The notes under the pieces are model-generated. The model was given only the letters and a program-made list of their open reading frames with translations, searched no databases and had not been told where the DNA came from. DNA of 64,000 nt from JBBATK01 sp044228685 (lineage in GTDB: Bacteria; Bacteroidota; Ignavibacteria; Kapaibacteriales; NICIL-2): assembly GCA_044228685.1 (NCBI GenBank), contig JBGAUL010000017.1:1-64000 (forward strand), read 5' to 3'. Shown here one piece after another: positions 24,513 to 33,855 of this stretch (its first letter is position 1; every line of letters starts with the position of its first letter). Both the position numbers and the translations under genes were made by a program.

Positions 24513-25850
24513 ATGACAACGAGCACCGAAACACGGGTGAAAAGCGCCCTGAGTTATTTGAGTGGTTTTGGCAATGAATTCTCAACGGAAGCAATTGCAG
24601 GCGCACTTGATACTCGCCAGAATTCGCCTCAGCATGTTGCCTATGGTCTTTACGTAGAACAGATCAGCGGCACAGCCTTCACAGCCCCACGCGCCACAAA
24701 CCGTCGTAGCTGGATGCACCGCATTCGTCCTTCGGTCGTGCATACGCCCTTTCAAATCACCGATCCAGGCTTTATCCGCTCAACACCATTCGACGAGTTG
24801 CCACCAACTCCAAACCAGTTGCGCTGGAGTCCCTTGGCTATTCCGGATAGCCCAACTGATTTCGTCAAGGGTATGGTCACGCTTGGCGGCAACGGAGATT
24901 GCGCAAGCCACAGCGGCGTGGCTATTCATATCTACGCATGCAACGATGATATGATTGATCGCTTCTTCTATGATGCCGATGGAGAGTTGCTCATTGTGCC
25001 TCAACTCGGTTCACTTCGTCTGCATACCGAGATGGGTATTCTTGAAGTTGCGCCGGGTGAGATTTGTGTTATTCCGCGTGGTATCAAGTTTCGCGTGGTA
25101 GTTCCCGACGGACAAGCTCGCGGCTACATTTTAGAGAATTATGGCGCAGCCTTTCGCTTGCCTGATCTTGGTCCAATTGGCGCCAACGGTCTTGCATACC
25201 CACGCATGTTCTTGAGTCCCGTTGCAGCCTATGAAGATCGTGAAGGCGACTTCGAGGTGATTGCAAAATTCCAAGGCAATATGTGGTCTGCGTCCATCAA
25301 CCACTCTCCGTTGAATGTTGTTGCATGGCATGGCAACTATGCGCCGTACAAGTATGATCTCACGACATTTCAATGCGTGAATACGGTCAACTTCGATCAC
25401 AGCGATCCGTCGATCTACACTGTATTAACTTCACCTTCAGACACACCTGGCACTGCAAACTGCGACTTCGTGATTTTCCCCGAGCGTTGGATGGTTGCCG
25501 AGCATAGCTTCCGTCCACCTTGGTTCCACCGCAACTTCATGTCGGAGTTCATGGGTTTGATTTGGGGCATTTATGATGCAAAAGAAGAGGGCTTTGTACC
25601 GGGAGGATGCTCCTTGCATAATTGCATGAGTGGACATGGTCCGGATGCAATCACACACAACAAAGCAACCAATGCCGATCTCAAACCCGTCAAGCAAGAA
25701 CACACACTTGCCTTCATGTTTGAAACACGCTTTGCAGTTCGCACAACAAAGCACGCTATGAATATTGGCGAATTGCAACATGATTATTATCAAGTGTGGC
25801 AGACATTGTCGCGCACTTTCAATCCACCTAGCAACGGTGCGATGAAATAA
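24513..25850 (+). CDS. hmgA: Homogentisate 1,2-dioxygenase
   Basis: Cleaves the ring of homogentisate in tyrosine/phenylalanine breakdown using Fe(II). The N-terminus 'YLSGFGNEFSTEA' and 'RIRPSVVH' are diagnostic. The iron-binding set lies in 'WFHRNFMSEFMGLIWG' (His, Glu) and 'CMSGHGPDA' (His). Length 446 residues fits the family. The ATG at 24513 is preferred over a TTG six bases before it. It stands alone right after tRNA-Arg; maleylacetoacetate isomerase and fumarylacetoacetase are not in the window. Confidence 0.97.
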   Translation: MTTSTETRVKSALSYLSGFGNEFSTEAIAGALDTRQNSPQHVAYGLYVEQISGTAFTAPRATNRRSWMHRIRPSVVHTPFQITDPGFIRSTPFDELPPTPNQLRWSPLAIPDSPTDFVKGMVTLGGNGDCASHSGVAIHIYACNDDMIDRFFYDADGELLIVPQLGSLRLHTEMGILEVAPGEICVIPRGIKFRVVVPDGQARGYILENYGAAFRLPDLGPIGANGLAYPRMFLSPVAAYEDREGDFEVIAKFQGNMWSASINHSPLNVVAWHGNYAPYKYDLTTFQCVNTVNFDHSDPSIYTVLTSPSDTPGTANCDFVIFPERWMVAEHSFRPPWFHRNFMSEFMGLIWGIYDAKEEGFVPGGCSLHNCMSGHGPDAITHNKATNADLKPVKQEHTLAFMFETRFAVRTTKHAMNIGELQHDYYQVWQTLSRTFNPPSNGAMK

Positions 25851-25881
25851 TTAGATCGAATTATCTCGTAGATGACAGATG

Positions 25882-25920
25882 AAAAGTCGCTGTACATTCT
25901 TGTCAGCGACTTTTTCTTTT
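25882..25920 (+). terminator. Rho-independent terminator after hmgA
   Basis: AAAGTCGCTG / CAGCGACTTT stem, about 11-base loop, followed by a T-rich run (TTTTTCTTTT). It lies 32 bases past the hmgA stop. Confidence 0.9.
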
Positions 25921-26121
25921 CTACACTCTGGCTCACATCGTCTATAGTGAATCTGTCATGTCATTTAATTCATTTGGTGTGAAACAAATTCCGTCTACAT
26001 TAAGTGAGGACATGAGCAAAGAATGAATCAAGTAGAATAAGCTATTCATCACTTGAGATGAATTACAGAGTCCTGCGATGGTTGGTATGGAACACCTGGA
26101 AACAAACACAATGGAGAATTC

Positions 26122-27822
26122 ATGAGAAGCAGACTCGTAGTATTCACAGTGCTATTCACGCTATCGTCACTATTCAATTCCGTGCACACGAAAGCTGATG
26201 GTCAAACCGTTGGATTATTTGAATACAACAAGGAGCAGTCGTTCAATGGACTCACGCTCTTTGCACCAATTGGATCCCCGCGGACTTATCTAATCGACAA
26301 TTGCGGATACTTGGTGCATACCTGGACAAGTACTCGACGTCCGGGCTTAGCTGTGTACTTGCGTCCTGATGGTTCCCTCTTCCGCTGCTGCGCCAGTGGC
26401 AATACGAAATACACTGCAGGCGGTGCCGGTGGTGTTCTTGAATTGATGGATTGGGATGGCAACATGATTTGGTCCTATGTCTGTAACAACGATTCTATTT
26501 GTCAACACCACGACGCCTATCCTATGGCTAATGGTAATTACTTGGTGATTGAATGGGAATTGCATGGTAAGGCAGAGATTCTTGCTAATGGTCACAGACC
26601 CGGACCCTACACCGAAATCTGGTCTGAGCGTGTCATTGAAATCAAACCCAAAGGCGATCACGATGCAGAAATCGTGTGGCAATGGCGTTTGTGGGATCAC
26701 CTGACGCAGTCTTTCGATTCCACTAAACCTAATTACACAAAAGACGTCTCGGATCATCCCGAACTGCTGGATCTCAATTACGGAGTCATTGCATCAAATC
26801 CTGATTGGATGCACTTGAATTCAGTGCAGTACGATTCACTCACTGATCAAATTGTGTTGAGCTCTCATAATTCCAGCGAGATATGGGTCATTGATCACTC
26901 AACAACGACGGCTGAAGCTGCGTCGCACAGCGGAGGTAAATACGGACGTGGCGGAGATTTTCTCTATCGCTGGGGCAATCCTCAAGCATACAAAGCCGGC
27001 ACTGATTCCGATCAACGCTTAGGTGTGCAGCATGATGCGCAGTTTATTCGACGTGGAAATGATAATCACATCGCCTTCTTGGTGTTCAACAATGTTGCGG
27101 GAAAAGTTGGCACAAAGAACTATTCGTCTGTTGACATCATCGAGCCGGAAATTGACGAACAGGGTCGTTACCTCATACGCAACAAGCGCTTCACTCCTGA
27201 CTCAGCGGCATGGCGATACGTGGCGCCTGATACTACTTCCTTCTCGGCGCCAATTATCTCAGGAGCTCAAATTTTGCCGAATGGAAATACTTTGATTTGT
27301 GATGGACCATCAGGACACTTCTTCGAAATCAATTCAAACAAAGAAATTGTTTGGAGCTATGTTAATTCGGACGCACAAGGTGTCATCGTTGCTCAAGGAG
27401 GCGATGCCTCCAACAACCTCGTCTTCCGATGCAATCGCTTTGATTTTTCTCATCCTGCATTTGCTAATAAAGTGCTGACCCATGGTGCGCCAATTGAACT
27501 AAAGCCGCTCGCGAGTACTTGCAGTGCTCTGACGTCTGTTAACGAGGAACGTGACTTCAGCGGGAACTCTCGCATTATCACTGGATCAACACATGAAGGT
27601 TGTGCGGCGTCGATACTGCGTGTTCAAACTGATCTTCCGGAGCATGTGCGAGTGGATCTTTATGATCTCAACGGACACCATCTCTTGAGCCTGGTTGACG
27701 CCGAGCTCAGTCCCGGCATTCGCAACTTCACTTTGCCGGAAGCCTATGCTCAACAGCTCTTTATGGTTCAACTCGTCTCCAATAGTGGTGTTCAACGAGT
27801 GCCATTTATCTATCAGCCCTAA
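26122..27822 (+). CDS. Arylsulfotransferase-like exported protein with degenerate T9SS tail
   Basis: Signal peptide, then a six-bladed-propeller arylsulfotransferase-type domain. These enzymes move sulfate between phenolic compounds without PAPS. Family motifs are 'YLIDNCGYLVHTW', 'QHHDAYPMANGNYLV', 'DWMHLNSVQYDS' with 'VLSSHNSSEIWVID', and 'QHDAQFIRRG'. The His residues in these motifs are candidates for the catalytic set. The last 75 residues look like a T9SS domain ('VRVDLYDLNGHHLL') but lack the usual P-N-P start. GGAG lies five bases before the ATG. Real sulfotransfer activity is not certain. Confidence 0.78.
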   Translation: MRSRLVVFTVLFTLSSLFNSVHTKADGQTVGLFEYNKEQSFNGLTLFAPIGSPRTYLIDNCGYLVHTWTSTRRPGLAVYLRPDGSLFRCCASGNTKYTAGGAGGVLELMDWDGNMIWSYVCNNDSICQHHDAYPMANGNYLVIEWELHGKAEILANGHRPGPYTEIWSERVIEIKPKGDHDAEIVWQWRLWDHLTQSFDSTKPNYTKDVSDHPELLDLNYGVIASNPDWMHLNSVQYDSLTDQIVLSSHNSSEIWVIDHSTTTAEAASHSGGKYGRGGDFLYRWGNPQAYKAGTDSDQRLGVQHDAQFIRRGNDNHIAFLVFNNVAGKVGTKNYSSVDIIEPEIDEQGRYLIRNKRFTPDSAAWRYVAPDTTSFSAPIISGAQILPNGNTLICDGPSGHFFEINSNKEIVWSYVNSDAQGVIVAQGGDASNNLVFRCNRFDFSHPAFANKVLTHGAPIELKPLASTCSALTSVNEERDFSGNSRIITGSTHEGCAASILRVQTDLPEHVRVDLYDLNGHHLLSLVDAELSPGIRNFTLPEAYAQQLFMVQLVSNSGVQRVPFIYQP

Positions 27823-27833
27823 AAGCCTATTGT

Positions 27834-27867
27834 CTGAAGGAAGGACAATCGATTGTCCTTCCTTCAG
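27834..27867. terminator. 34-bp perfect palindrome
   Basis: Perfect two-fold symmetry: a 17-base half site CTGAAGGAAGGACAATC followed directly by its reverse complement. It begins 12 bases past the stop of the arylsulfotransferase-like gene. As RNA it makes an uninterrupted stem with a tight loop, but no T-run follows. Confidence 0.6.
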
Positions 27868-27978
27868 CATGGTTTCCCCCACCCTCAAAATTCCTCGATC
27901 CCTCCCCGACTTTGTTTGTGCAGCTCGCAGCCTCCTGCTAAATTGATCGGCAATTCCTTTCGCACCGACACTTCAGCT

Positions 27979-29763
27979 ATGGATACAGTTTTAGACGTAC
28001 GCAATCTCATTACAGAATTCCGCACAGAGAATTACACTATGCGAGCTGTGAACAATGTGTCCTTCTCGCTGGAGCGCGGCAAGACCCTCGGTATCGTCGG
28101 CGAATCCGGCTCCGGTAAATCTGTGAGCTCACTCTCAGTGATGCGTCTCATCCCCGATCCTCCGGGAAAAATCGTGCAGGGCGAAATCTTGTTCCGCGAA
28201 AAAGACGGCAAGCAAACTGACCTCTTGAAGATCAGCGAAGAGCAAATGCGCGGCTATCGTGGGAATCGAATTGCAATGATTTTCCAAGAACCTATGACTT
28301 CGCTGAATCCGGTCTTCCGTTGCGGCGATCAGATTATTGAAGCAATCACTCTGCATCAAAAGGTCAGCAAGGCTGAAGCGCGTGAGCGCACGTTGCAGTT
28401 GCTGCGTGAGGTGCAGTTGCCGCGACCGGAGACGATGATTGATCAGTATCCGCACCAGTTGTCCGGCGGACAAAAACAGCGCGTGATGATTGCAATGGCA
28501 ATGTCATGCAATCCCGACATCCTCATTGCCGATGAACCAACAACGGCTCTCGACGTAACCGTACAAGCAACGATCCTGGATCTCATGCGTGACTTGCAAC
28601 GCAAGCACAACATGAGCATGATGTTTATCACCCACGATCTTGGCGTGATCGCCGAAATCGCGGACGAACTCATCGTCATGTATAAAGGCAACATCGTTGA
28701 ACACGGAAGCGTGCAGCAGATTTTTGAAGATCCAAAGCATCCGTACACAAAGGGTTTGCTAGCCTGTCGTCCGCGTCTGGACAAGAAGCTGCGCATCCTA
28801 CCAACCGTCCGTGACTTCATGGACGAGCACGCCGACGGCAGCATCGTCGAACGCACGCAAGCAACCGTCACTGAGCGCATACACGAAGTCGAAATCTCAG
28901 CCGAAGAAATCAAACAACGCAACGCGCAATTCGCCAAAGAGCAGCCATTGCTTAAAGTCGGTAATCTTCAAGTTCACTTCCCTATTCGCACAGGTGTGTT
29001 TAGTCGCACTACCGGATGGGTTAAGGCAGTTGATGATATTTCTTTTGATGTAAAACGTGGCGAGACACTTGGTCTGGTTGGTGAAAGCGGCTGCGGTAAG
29101 ACCACGACCGGTCGCGCAATTCTTCGCTTGATCGAGCCAACAGGCGGTAAGGTTGTCTTCGACAACAAGGACATTCGCGCACTACAATCCGAAGAACTCA
29201 AAGCACTGCGAAAAGATTTCCAGATCATTTTCCAGGATCCCTATTCATCGCTCAATCCTCGCTTGTCGGTTGGCAGCGCGATCATGGAAGTGATGCGCGT
29301 GCACAATCTCTTCAGCAACGACAAAGAGCGTAAGGAACATGTGCATTACCTGCTGGAAAAGGTTCATATGGAGCCGAGACACTTCCAGAATTATCCGCAC
29401 GAGTTCTCCGGTGGACAACGTCAGCGCATCTGCATTGCTCGTGCGCTCGCACTAAAGCCAAAGTTTTTGATTTGTGATGAATCAGTTTCCGCGCTCGACG
29501 TCTCCATTCAAGCCCAAGTGCTCAATCTCTTGGTTTCCCTTCGTGAAGAGTTTGGTTTGACCTATATCTTCATATCGCACGACCTCAGCGTCGTTAAGTT
29601 CATCAGCGATCGCATCGCTGTTATGAACGCTGGAAAAATCGTTGAGCTTGGTACGGCTAATGAAATCTATGCCTCACCAAAAGAAGAGTACACGAGAAGA
29701 CTCATCCACGCTATTCCGACGGGTAGTTTGGAATCTATTCGCGCTCGTCATCGCGCAGCTTAA
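27979..29763 (+). CDS. Fused double ATPase of a peptide-type ABC importer
   Basis: Two complete DppD/DppF-type ATPase halves in one chain, like GsiA/YejF; it powers uptake of peptides or related solutes. Half 1 has Walker A 'GESGSGKS', signature 'LSGGQKQR' and the oligopeptide-type C-terminal element ('HPYTKGLLACRPRL'). Half 2 has 'GESGCGKTT', 'FSGGQRQR' and its own Walker B ('FLICDESVSALD'). The ATG at 27979 begins 'MDTVLDVRNL', the normal family start. No permease or binding-protein gene is adjacent. Confidence 0.93.
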   Translation: MDTVLDVRNLITEFRTENYTMRAVNNVSFSLERGKTLGIVGESGSGKSVSSLSVMRLIPDPPGKIVQGEILFREKDGKQTDLLKISEEQMRGYRGNRIAMIFQEPMTSLNPVFRCGDQIIEAITLHQKVSKAEARERTLQLLREVQLPRPETMIDQYPHQLSGGQKQRVMIAMAMSCNPDILIADEPTTALDVTVQATILDLMRDLQRKHNMSMMFITHDLGVIAEIADELIVMYKGNIVEHGSVQQIFEDPKHPYTKGLLACRPRLDKKLRILPTVRDFMDEHADGSIVERTQATVTERIHEVEISAEEIKQRNAQFAKEQPLLKVGNLQVHFPIRTGVFSRTTGWVKAVDDISFDVKRGETLGLVGESGCGKTTTGRAILRLIEPTGGKVVFDNKDIRALQSEELKALRKDFQIIFQDPYSSLNPRLSVGSAIMEVMRVHNLFSNDKERKEHVHYLLEKVHMEPRHFQNYPHEFSGGQRQRICIARALALKPKFLICDESVSALDVSIQAQVLNLLVSLREEFGLTYIFISHDLSVVKFISDRIAVMNAGKIVELGTANEIYASPKEEYTRRLIHAIPTGSLESIRARHRAA

Positions 29764-29878
29764 GTTCTCGAAGGAGTATGCGTAGTGAGCTTATTACACA
29801 TCAATGATGGCTGTGTATCTCATCTCCTATTTGCAGCTACTAGTGCCTAATGATTGGCAAATCAGACAAGCATAATCG

Positions 29879-31189
29879 TTACTTCGTTGATTGCTTCTTC
29901 GCTGCAGCCTCTCGCGCCTCGTGATGCTCATCGGCAACAATCAATCGAGCACCTGGTTGGTAGCTGATGTAATACCACAACCATTCCATCATGACGCGGA
30001 AGCGATTGCGGAAGCGGATGAGTGAAACGACGTGGATGCCGGCCCAGAGCAACCACGCAACCCAGCCCCAGAGTTTGATGCCGCCGGCAAGTTCGGCCAC
30101 AGCCTGAGCGCGACCAATGGTTGCCATGTTTCCTTTGTCGTTGTAGTGAAAGGCTAGATGCGGGCGACCAATTGCCTCAGAGGCGATGAGTTTGGCGACG
30201 TAGCGACCCTGCTGCATTGCCGGCTGAGCAACGCCCGGTAACAAGACGCCCTTTTCGTTTTGGTGGTGAGCAGCGTCGCCAATCACGAATACATTTGGCA
30301 GACCTTCAACTGAGCAATCAGATTGCACAATGACACGTCCAACTGAATCGCAAGGAAGTCCTGAATCACGCAACCACTTTGGTGCTTGATTACCGGCAGC
30401 CCAGAGCACGGTCTCAGTAGCCAAGGACTCACCGTTGATCTGCACATGATCTTCCGTTATCTGTTCAACTCGTGAATTGCAATGAACCTCAACACCCAAT
30501 CTTTCCAAAGCTTTCTGTGCTTTGACACTGAGCTTAGGATCGAAAGAAGGAAGTATTCTCTCGCCTGCTTCAACGAGTATGACGCGGATATCGTTGACGC
30601 TGAGTCGGGGGAAATCGCGGATCATGGTGTGACGTCCTATCTCTGCCAGAGCGCCTGCTAGCTCAACACCGGTTGGACCTCCTCCAACAACAACAAATGT
30701 CGTTGCTGCTCGAGCGTCGTCCTTACGAGCCTTATGCTCAGCGTTTTCATAAGCAAGAAGGATGCGAGCGCGCATATCAAGCGCATCGTCGAGTGTTTTA
30801 AGTCCAGGTGCGACCGCTTCCCAATCAGGATGACTAAAGTAAGAGTGACGCGTTCCGGGAGCCAGGACGAGCACATCAAATTTGATTTCACCTTCAAGCT
30901 GACAGAAGATCTTTCTCTGAGCACAATCCAAGCTTACTACCTCATCCATGACAATGCGGATGTTGTCTTGATCACGAAAGATCGTTCGCACAGGAGCAGC
31001 AATGTCTGCAGGTGAAAGCGCTGCTGTTGCGACTTGATACAGTAAGGGTTGAAAAAGGTGATGATTGTTTTTATCAATGAGGATTACATCGCACTTTGCT
31101 TTCGCTAGTTCCTTGGCGCATTGAAGACCTCCAAATCCGGCACCGACGATTACAACTGTTTTCGCAGACAATTCTGGATTCTTTGACAT
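29879..31189 (-). CDS. ndh: Type II NADH:quinone dehydrogenase (NDH-2)
   Basis: A single-subunit flavoprotein that passes electrons from NADH to quinone without pumping. It has the FAD-binding 'VVIVGAGFGGLQ', the family signature 'FQPLLYQVATAALSP', the NADH-binding 'VVVGGGPTGVELAGAL' and 'NVFVIGDAAH'. The hydrophobic C-terminal segment ('KLWGWVAWLLWAGIHVVSL') would hold it on the membrane. 436 residues is typical. Confidence 0.93.
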   Translation of the reverse strand: MSKNPELSAKTVVIVGAGFGGLQCAKELAKAKCDVILIDKNNHHLFQPLLYQVATAALSPADIAAPVRTIFRDQDNIRIVMDEVVSLDCAQRKIFCQLEGEIKFDVLVLAPGTRHSYFSHPDWEAVAPGLKTLDDALDMRARILLAYENAEHKARKDDARAATTFVVVGGGPTGVELAGALAEIGRHTMIRDFPRLSVNDIRVILVEAGERILPSFDPKLSVKAQKALERLGVEVHCNSRVEQITEDHVQINGESLATETVLWAAGNQAPKWLRDSGLPCDSVGRVIVQSDCSVEGLPNVFVIGDAAHHQNEKGVLLPGVAQPAMQQGRYVAKLIASEAIGRPHLAFHYNDKGNMATIGRAQAVAELAGGIKLWGWVAWLLWAGIHVVSLIRFRNRFRVMMEWLWYYISYQPGARLIVADEHHEAREAAAKKQSTK

Positions 31190-31266
31190 TCATTGCGAGA
31201 TCGCTTCTGCGTCTCGACGAGAGTGGATAATTTGCCGTTCACACGCAAAACTACGGAGCAGTGGTC

Positions 31267-32205
31267 ATGAAATTTTCGGGCTTGCGTTTTCGTACTGTCA
31301 TTGGAGCTGTCGCCGTATTGCTCTGTCTCATCAGCGTGGTCTTCATTGCTCACGGTTTCTACGAGCTTCAAACTAACCTTAAAAGCACGGGCAGGGTCGT
31401 CGGATTTCGCGATGAACCAAATGCTCGATTTCCCATTGTCGTTTTCATGAGCGCGACCGGTGATTCGGTGCGCATCGAAGGCTCAGTGTCCTCCGATCCA
31501 CCGGAGTTTCAAGTTGGTCAGATGGTGGAGCTAAGTTATCCGGCCGACGACCCCGCCAGCGCACGCATCATGAGCTTCTGGTCGCTCTGGTTTGCGCCCA
31601 CTTTCATCGCCATCTTTGCTTTCGTTGCAGCTATAATCTGGGTCGTTGCAGTCGTGATGGAGGGTCGTAGCACAGCAGAGCAACTTTTTGATATTGACGC
31701 AATGCCGTCAACCAACGACCGAACATCCCGTTTGCGCGCGGCGTTCCCTGATGATTTTAACCAACGCTTTCGCGAATCCGAAATTCGTTCGAATCGCATC
31801 ATGATGCGCGTAGCCTGGTCATTTGCAGCCATTGGTGTTATCCTCATTGCATGCTCAGCATATTCTTTCTACGAACGACAGTCTTTTGCGGCGTCACACA
31901 AACTCTACGATGCCGTCATCATTGACTACTGGAATGGCTCTCGTCTTACAACTCCGCAGTATGAATTCACGGATGAGAAGGGTCAATTAATTCGCGCCTA
32001 TTCAGAAGTCGGAATGCGCGGTTCCATAGACTCAGTTGGTTCGCGTGTGACGGTCTACTACGATAGCATTCGCCACAGCGCTATCGACTCGTCATGGTTC
32101 AGCTTTTATATGATGAGCTGGATCTGTGGACTGATTGGAATTGTATTCTGCGGCTTCGGTGCGCTGTTTGTGACGTTGCTACGACGTGATTCTGCAGCAC
32201 GTTGA
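31267..32205 (+). CDS. DUF3592-type membrane protein
   Basis: Two copies of a DUF3592-like unit, each made of a soluble beta stretch ('GRVVGFRDEPNARFPIV' and 'AVIIDYWNGSRLTTPQYEF') bordered by membrane helices: about residues 10-32, 105-130, 180-200 and 285-308. The ATG at 31267 is chosen because GGAG lies eight bases before it. The function of the family is unknown. It is divergent from ndh. Confidence 0.75.
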   Translation: MKFSGLRFRTVIGAVAVLLCLISVVFIAHGFYELQTNLKSTGRVVGFRDEPNARFPIVVFMSATGDSVRIEGSVSSDPPEFQVGQMVELSYPADDPASARIMSFWSLWFAPTFIAIFAFVAAIIWVVAVVMEGRSTAEQLFDIDAMPSTNDRTSRLRAAFPDDFNQRFRESEIRSNRIMMRVAWSFAAIGVILIACSAYSFYERQSFAASHKLYDAVIIDYWNGSRLTTPQYEFTDEKGQLIRAYSEVGMRGSIDSVGSRVTVYYDSIRHSAIDSSWFSFYMMSWICGLIGIVFCGFGALFVTLLRRDSAAR

Positions 32206-32346
32206 TTTTGTGGTCTTAAAGAACTGCGACCATTTCACTCGAACCCGAACATCCCTCTTTTACCATCGACCCAACGAAGGGCTCTGCTTTCTTGACTCTA
32301 CTGCAGTGCCGAAGTGTATTTTTGCTGGCTACCGGAAAGACTTAGA

Positions 32347-33132
32347 ATGATCGAACTCAACAATCTCACGAAATCCTTCGGACCAAAGTTGGTCTTGAAT
32401 GGGGTTTCGCTTAGCATTCCAAACGGAAAGACAACCTGTATTATTGGTAAATCAGGAAGTGGTAAGAGCGTGTTGCTCAAGCACATTGTCGGACTACTCC
32501 AAGCAGATTCAGGTGACGTGCGCGTTGACGGAGAAGTTGTGGCTTCTATGGATCAACCCCAGCTCTTCGCGATGCGTCAGCGCATGGGATATGTGTTTCA
32601 GGGCGCCGCATTGTTTGACTCATTGACAGTGTGGGAGAACATCGTCATTAGTCTGTATGAGCACGGTGAACGTCGTGACGAAATTCTAGATCAAGAGGCT
32701 CGTCGCGTACTCTCCGCGGTCGGCCTGCTCCCCAATCTCAGCGAAAACGGCAGTCCAAATTTTGAACGTGAGTACGCAATTCTTCGCAACAAGAAACCCT
32801 CTGATCTTTCAGGCGGTATGCGCAAACGTGTTGGCGTTGCTCGCGCGCTGGTGGGAAGTCCGCAGTACATTTTCTACGATGAACCAACCACCGGTTTGGA
32901 TCCCGTAACCTCAGAACAGATCGACTTTCTGATCCGCGACTTGGCGCAGCAGCTCAACGTCACTTCATTGGTTATTACACACGACATGTTCTCCGTCTTT
33001 CACATCGCGCATCACGTTGCCATGCTTCACGAAGGTTCGGTGCAATTCGAAGGCAGCGCCGAAGAACTCAAAGCCTCGAAGGATCCGGTCGTGAAAGAGT
33101 TCATTGACCGCTTCATTTTGAAAGCTGAATAG
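32347..33132 (+). CDS. MlaF-like ABC transporter ATPase
   Basis: ATPase of the Mla/Mce type, which drives lipid movement between membranes. It has Walker A 'GKSGSGKS', the characteristic 'MGYVFQGAALFDSLTVWEN', signature 'LSGGMRKRVGVARAL', Walker B 'YIFYDEPTTGLDP', and 'ITHDMFSVFHIAHHV'. The ATG at 32347 gives 'MIELNNLTKSFG'. The partner permease and MCE-domain genes are not next to it, so it may be an orphan or work with proteins coded elsewhere. Confidence 0.88.
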   Translation: MIELNNLTKSFGPKLVLNGVSLSIPNGKTTCIIGKSGSGKSVLLKHIVGLLQADSGDVRVDGEVVASMDQPQLFAMRQRMGYVFQGAALFDSLTVWENIVISLYEHGERRDEILDQEARRVLSAVGLLPNLSENGSPNFEREYAILRNKKPSDLSGGMRKRVGVARALVGSPQYIFYDEPTTGLDPVTSEQIDFLIRDLAQQLNVTSLVITHDMFSVFHIAHHVAMLHEGSVQFEGSAEELKASKDPVVKEFIDRFILKAE

Positions 33133-33237
33133 ATCGTCAACGATCTGTTGTTCTTCAACATCTGATTCACACTGATACTCAAGACCGCAATAGCACATTT
33201 GAGTATTCTTTACTTTGACCACTACACAACGCAAACA

Positions 33238-33798
33238 ATGTCAACTCGGATTTACACAAAAACAGGAGATAAAGGCACGACCGGATTGTTCGGTGGACAG
33301 CGACTGTCGAAAGCAGATCTGCGCATCGAAGTTTACGGCACAGTTGACGAACTGAACGCCATGATTGGCGTTGCCTTGAGTCATGATCCTCCGGCTCTGC
33401 TAGCTGAAGAGTTAACTACGCTCAGCGCACTTCTCTTTTCACTCGGAAGCGATTTGGCGACGCCGCTCTATCCGCCTCCAGCATTCGATATTCCCCGTAT
33501 CAAGGAATCACAAGTTCTGTGGTTGGAACGCTGCATTGATGCACATGACGAACAACTTTCACCCTTGAAGAATTTCATCTTGCCCGGTGGAACACAATGC
33601 GCTGCTTTCTTGCATTCGGCGCGAACGATTTGTCGTCGAGCAGAACGCAGCTGCGTGGCACTTGCCGAGCGCGAAGACATTGGCGAGGTCGTCGTTAAGT
33701 TTCTCAATCGCTGTTCAGACTATCTCTTCAGCGCCGCTCGCATGGCTAATCATCTGTGCGGCGTCATTGATGTACCGTGGACAGCACCCAAAGACTAA
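33238..33798 (+). CDS. Cob(I)alamin adenosyltransferase, PduO type
   Basis: Transfers the adenosyl group of ATP to cobalamin to make coenzyme B12. The start 'STRIYTKTGDKGTTGLFGG' contains the ATP-binding motif; 'YGTVDELNAMIG' and the C-terminal 'VVVKFLNRCSDYLFSAARMAN' are standard. The ATG at 33238 is preferred over a TTG 39 bases upstream. 186 residues fits the family. No other cobalamin gene is nearby. Confidence 0.93.
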   Translation: MSTRIYTKTGDKGTTGLFGGQRLSKADLRIEVYGTVDELNAMIGVALSHDPPALLAEELTTLSALLFSLGSDLATPLYPPPAFDIPRIKESQVLWLERCIDAHDEQLSPLKNFILPGGTQCAAFLHSARTICRRAERSCVALAEREDIGEVVVKFLNRCSDYLFSAARMANHLCGVIDVPWTAPKD

Positions 33799-33855
33799 TC
33801 TTAGTTCTCAAGTCTCGAGTCTCAATCATCTAACATCTTCACGAAGCACTGAACC

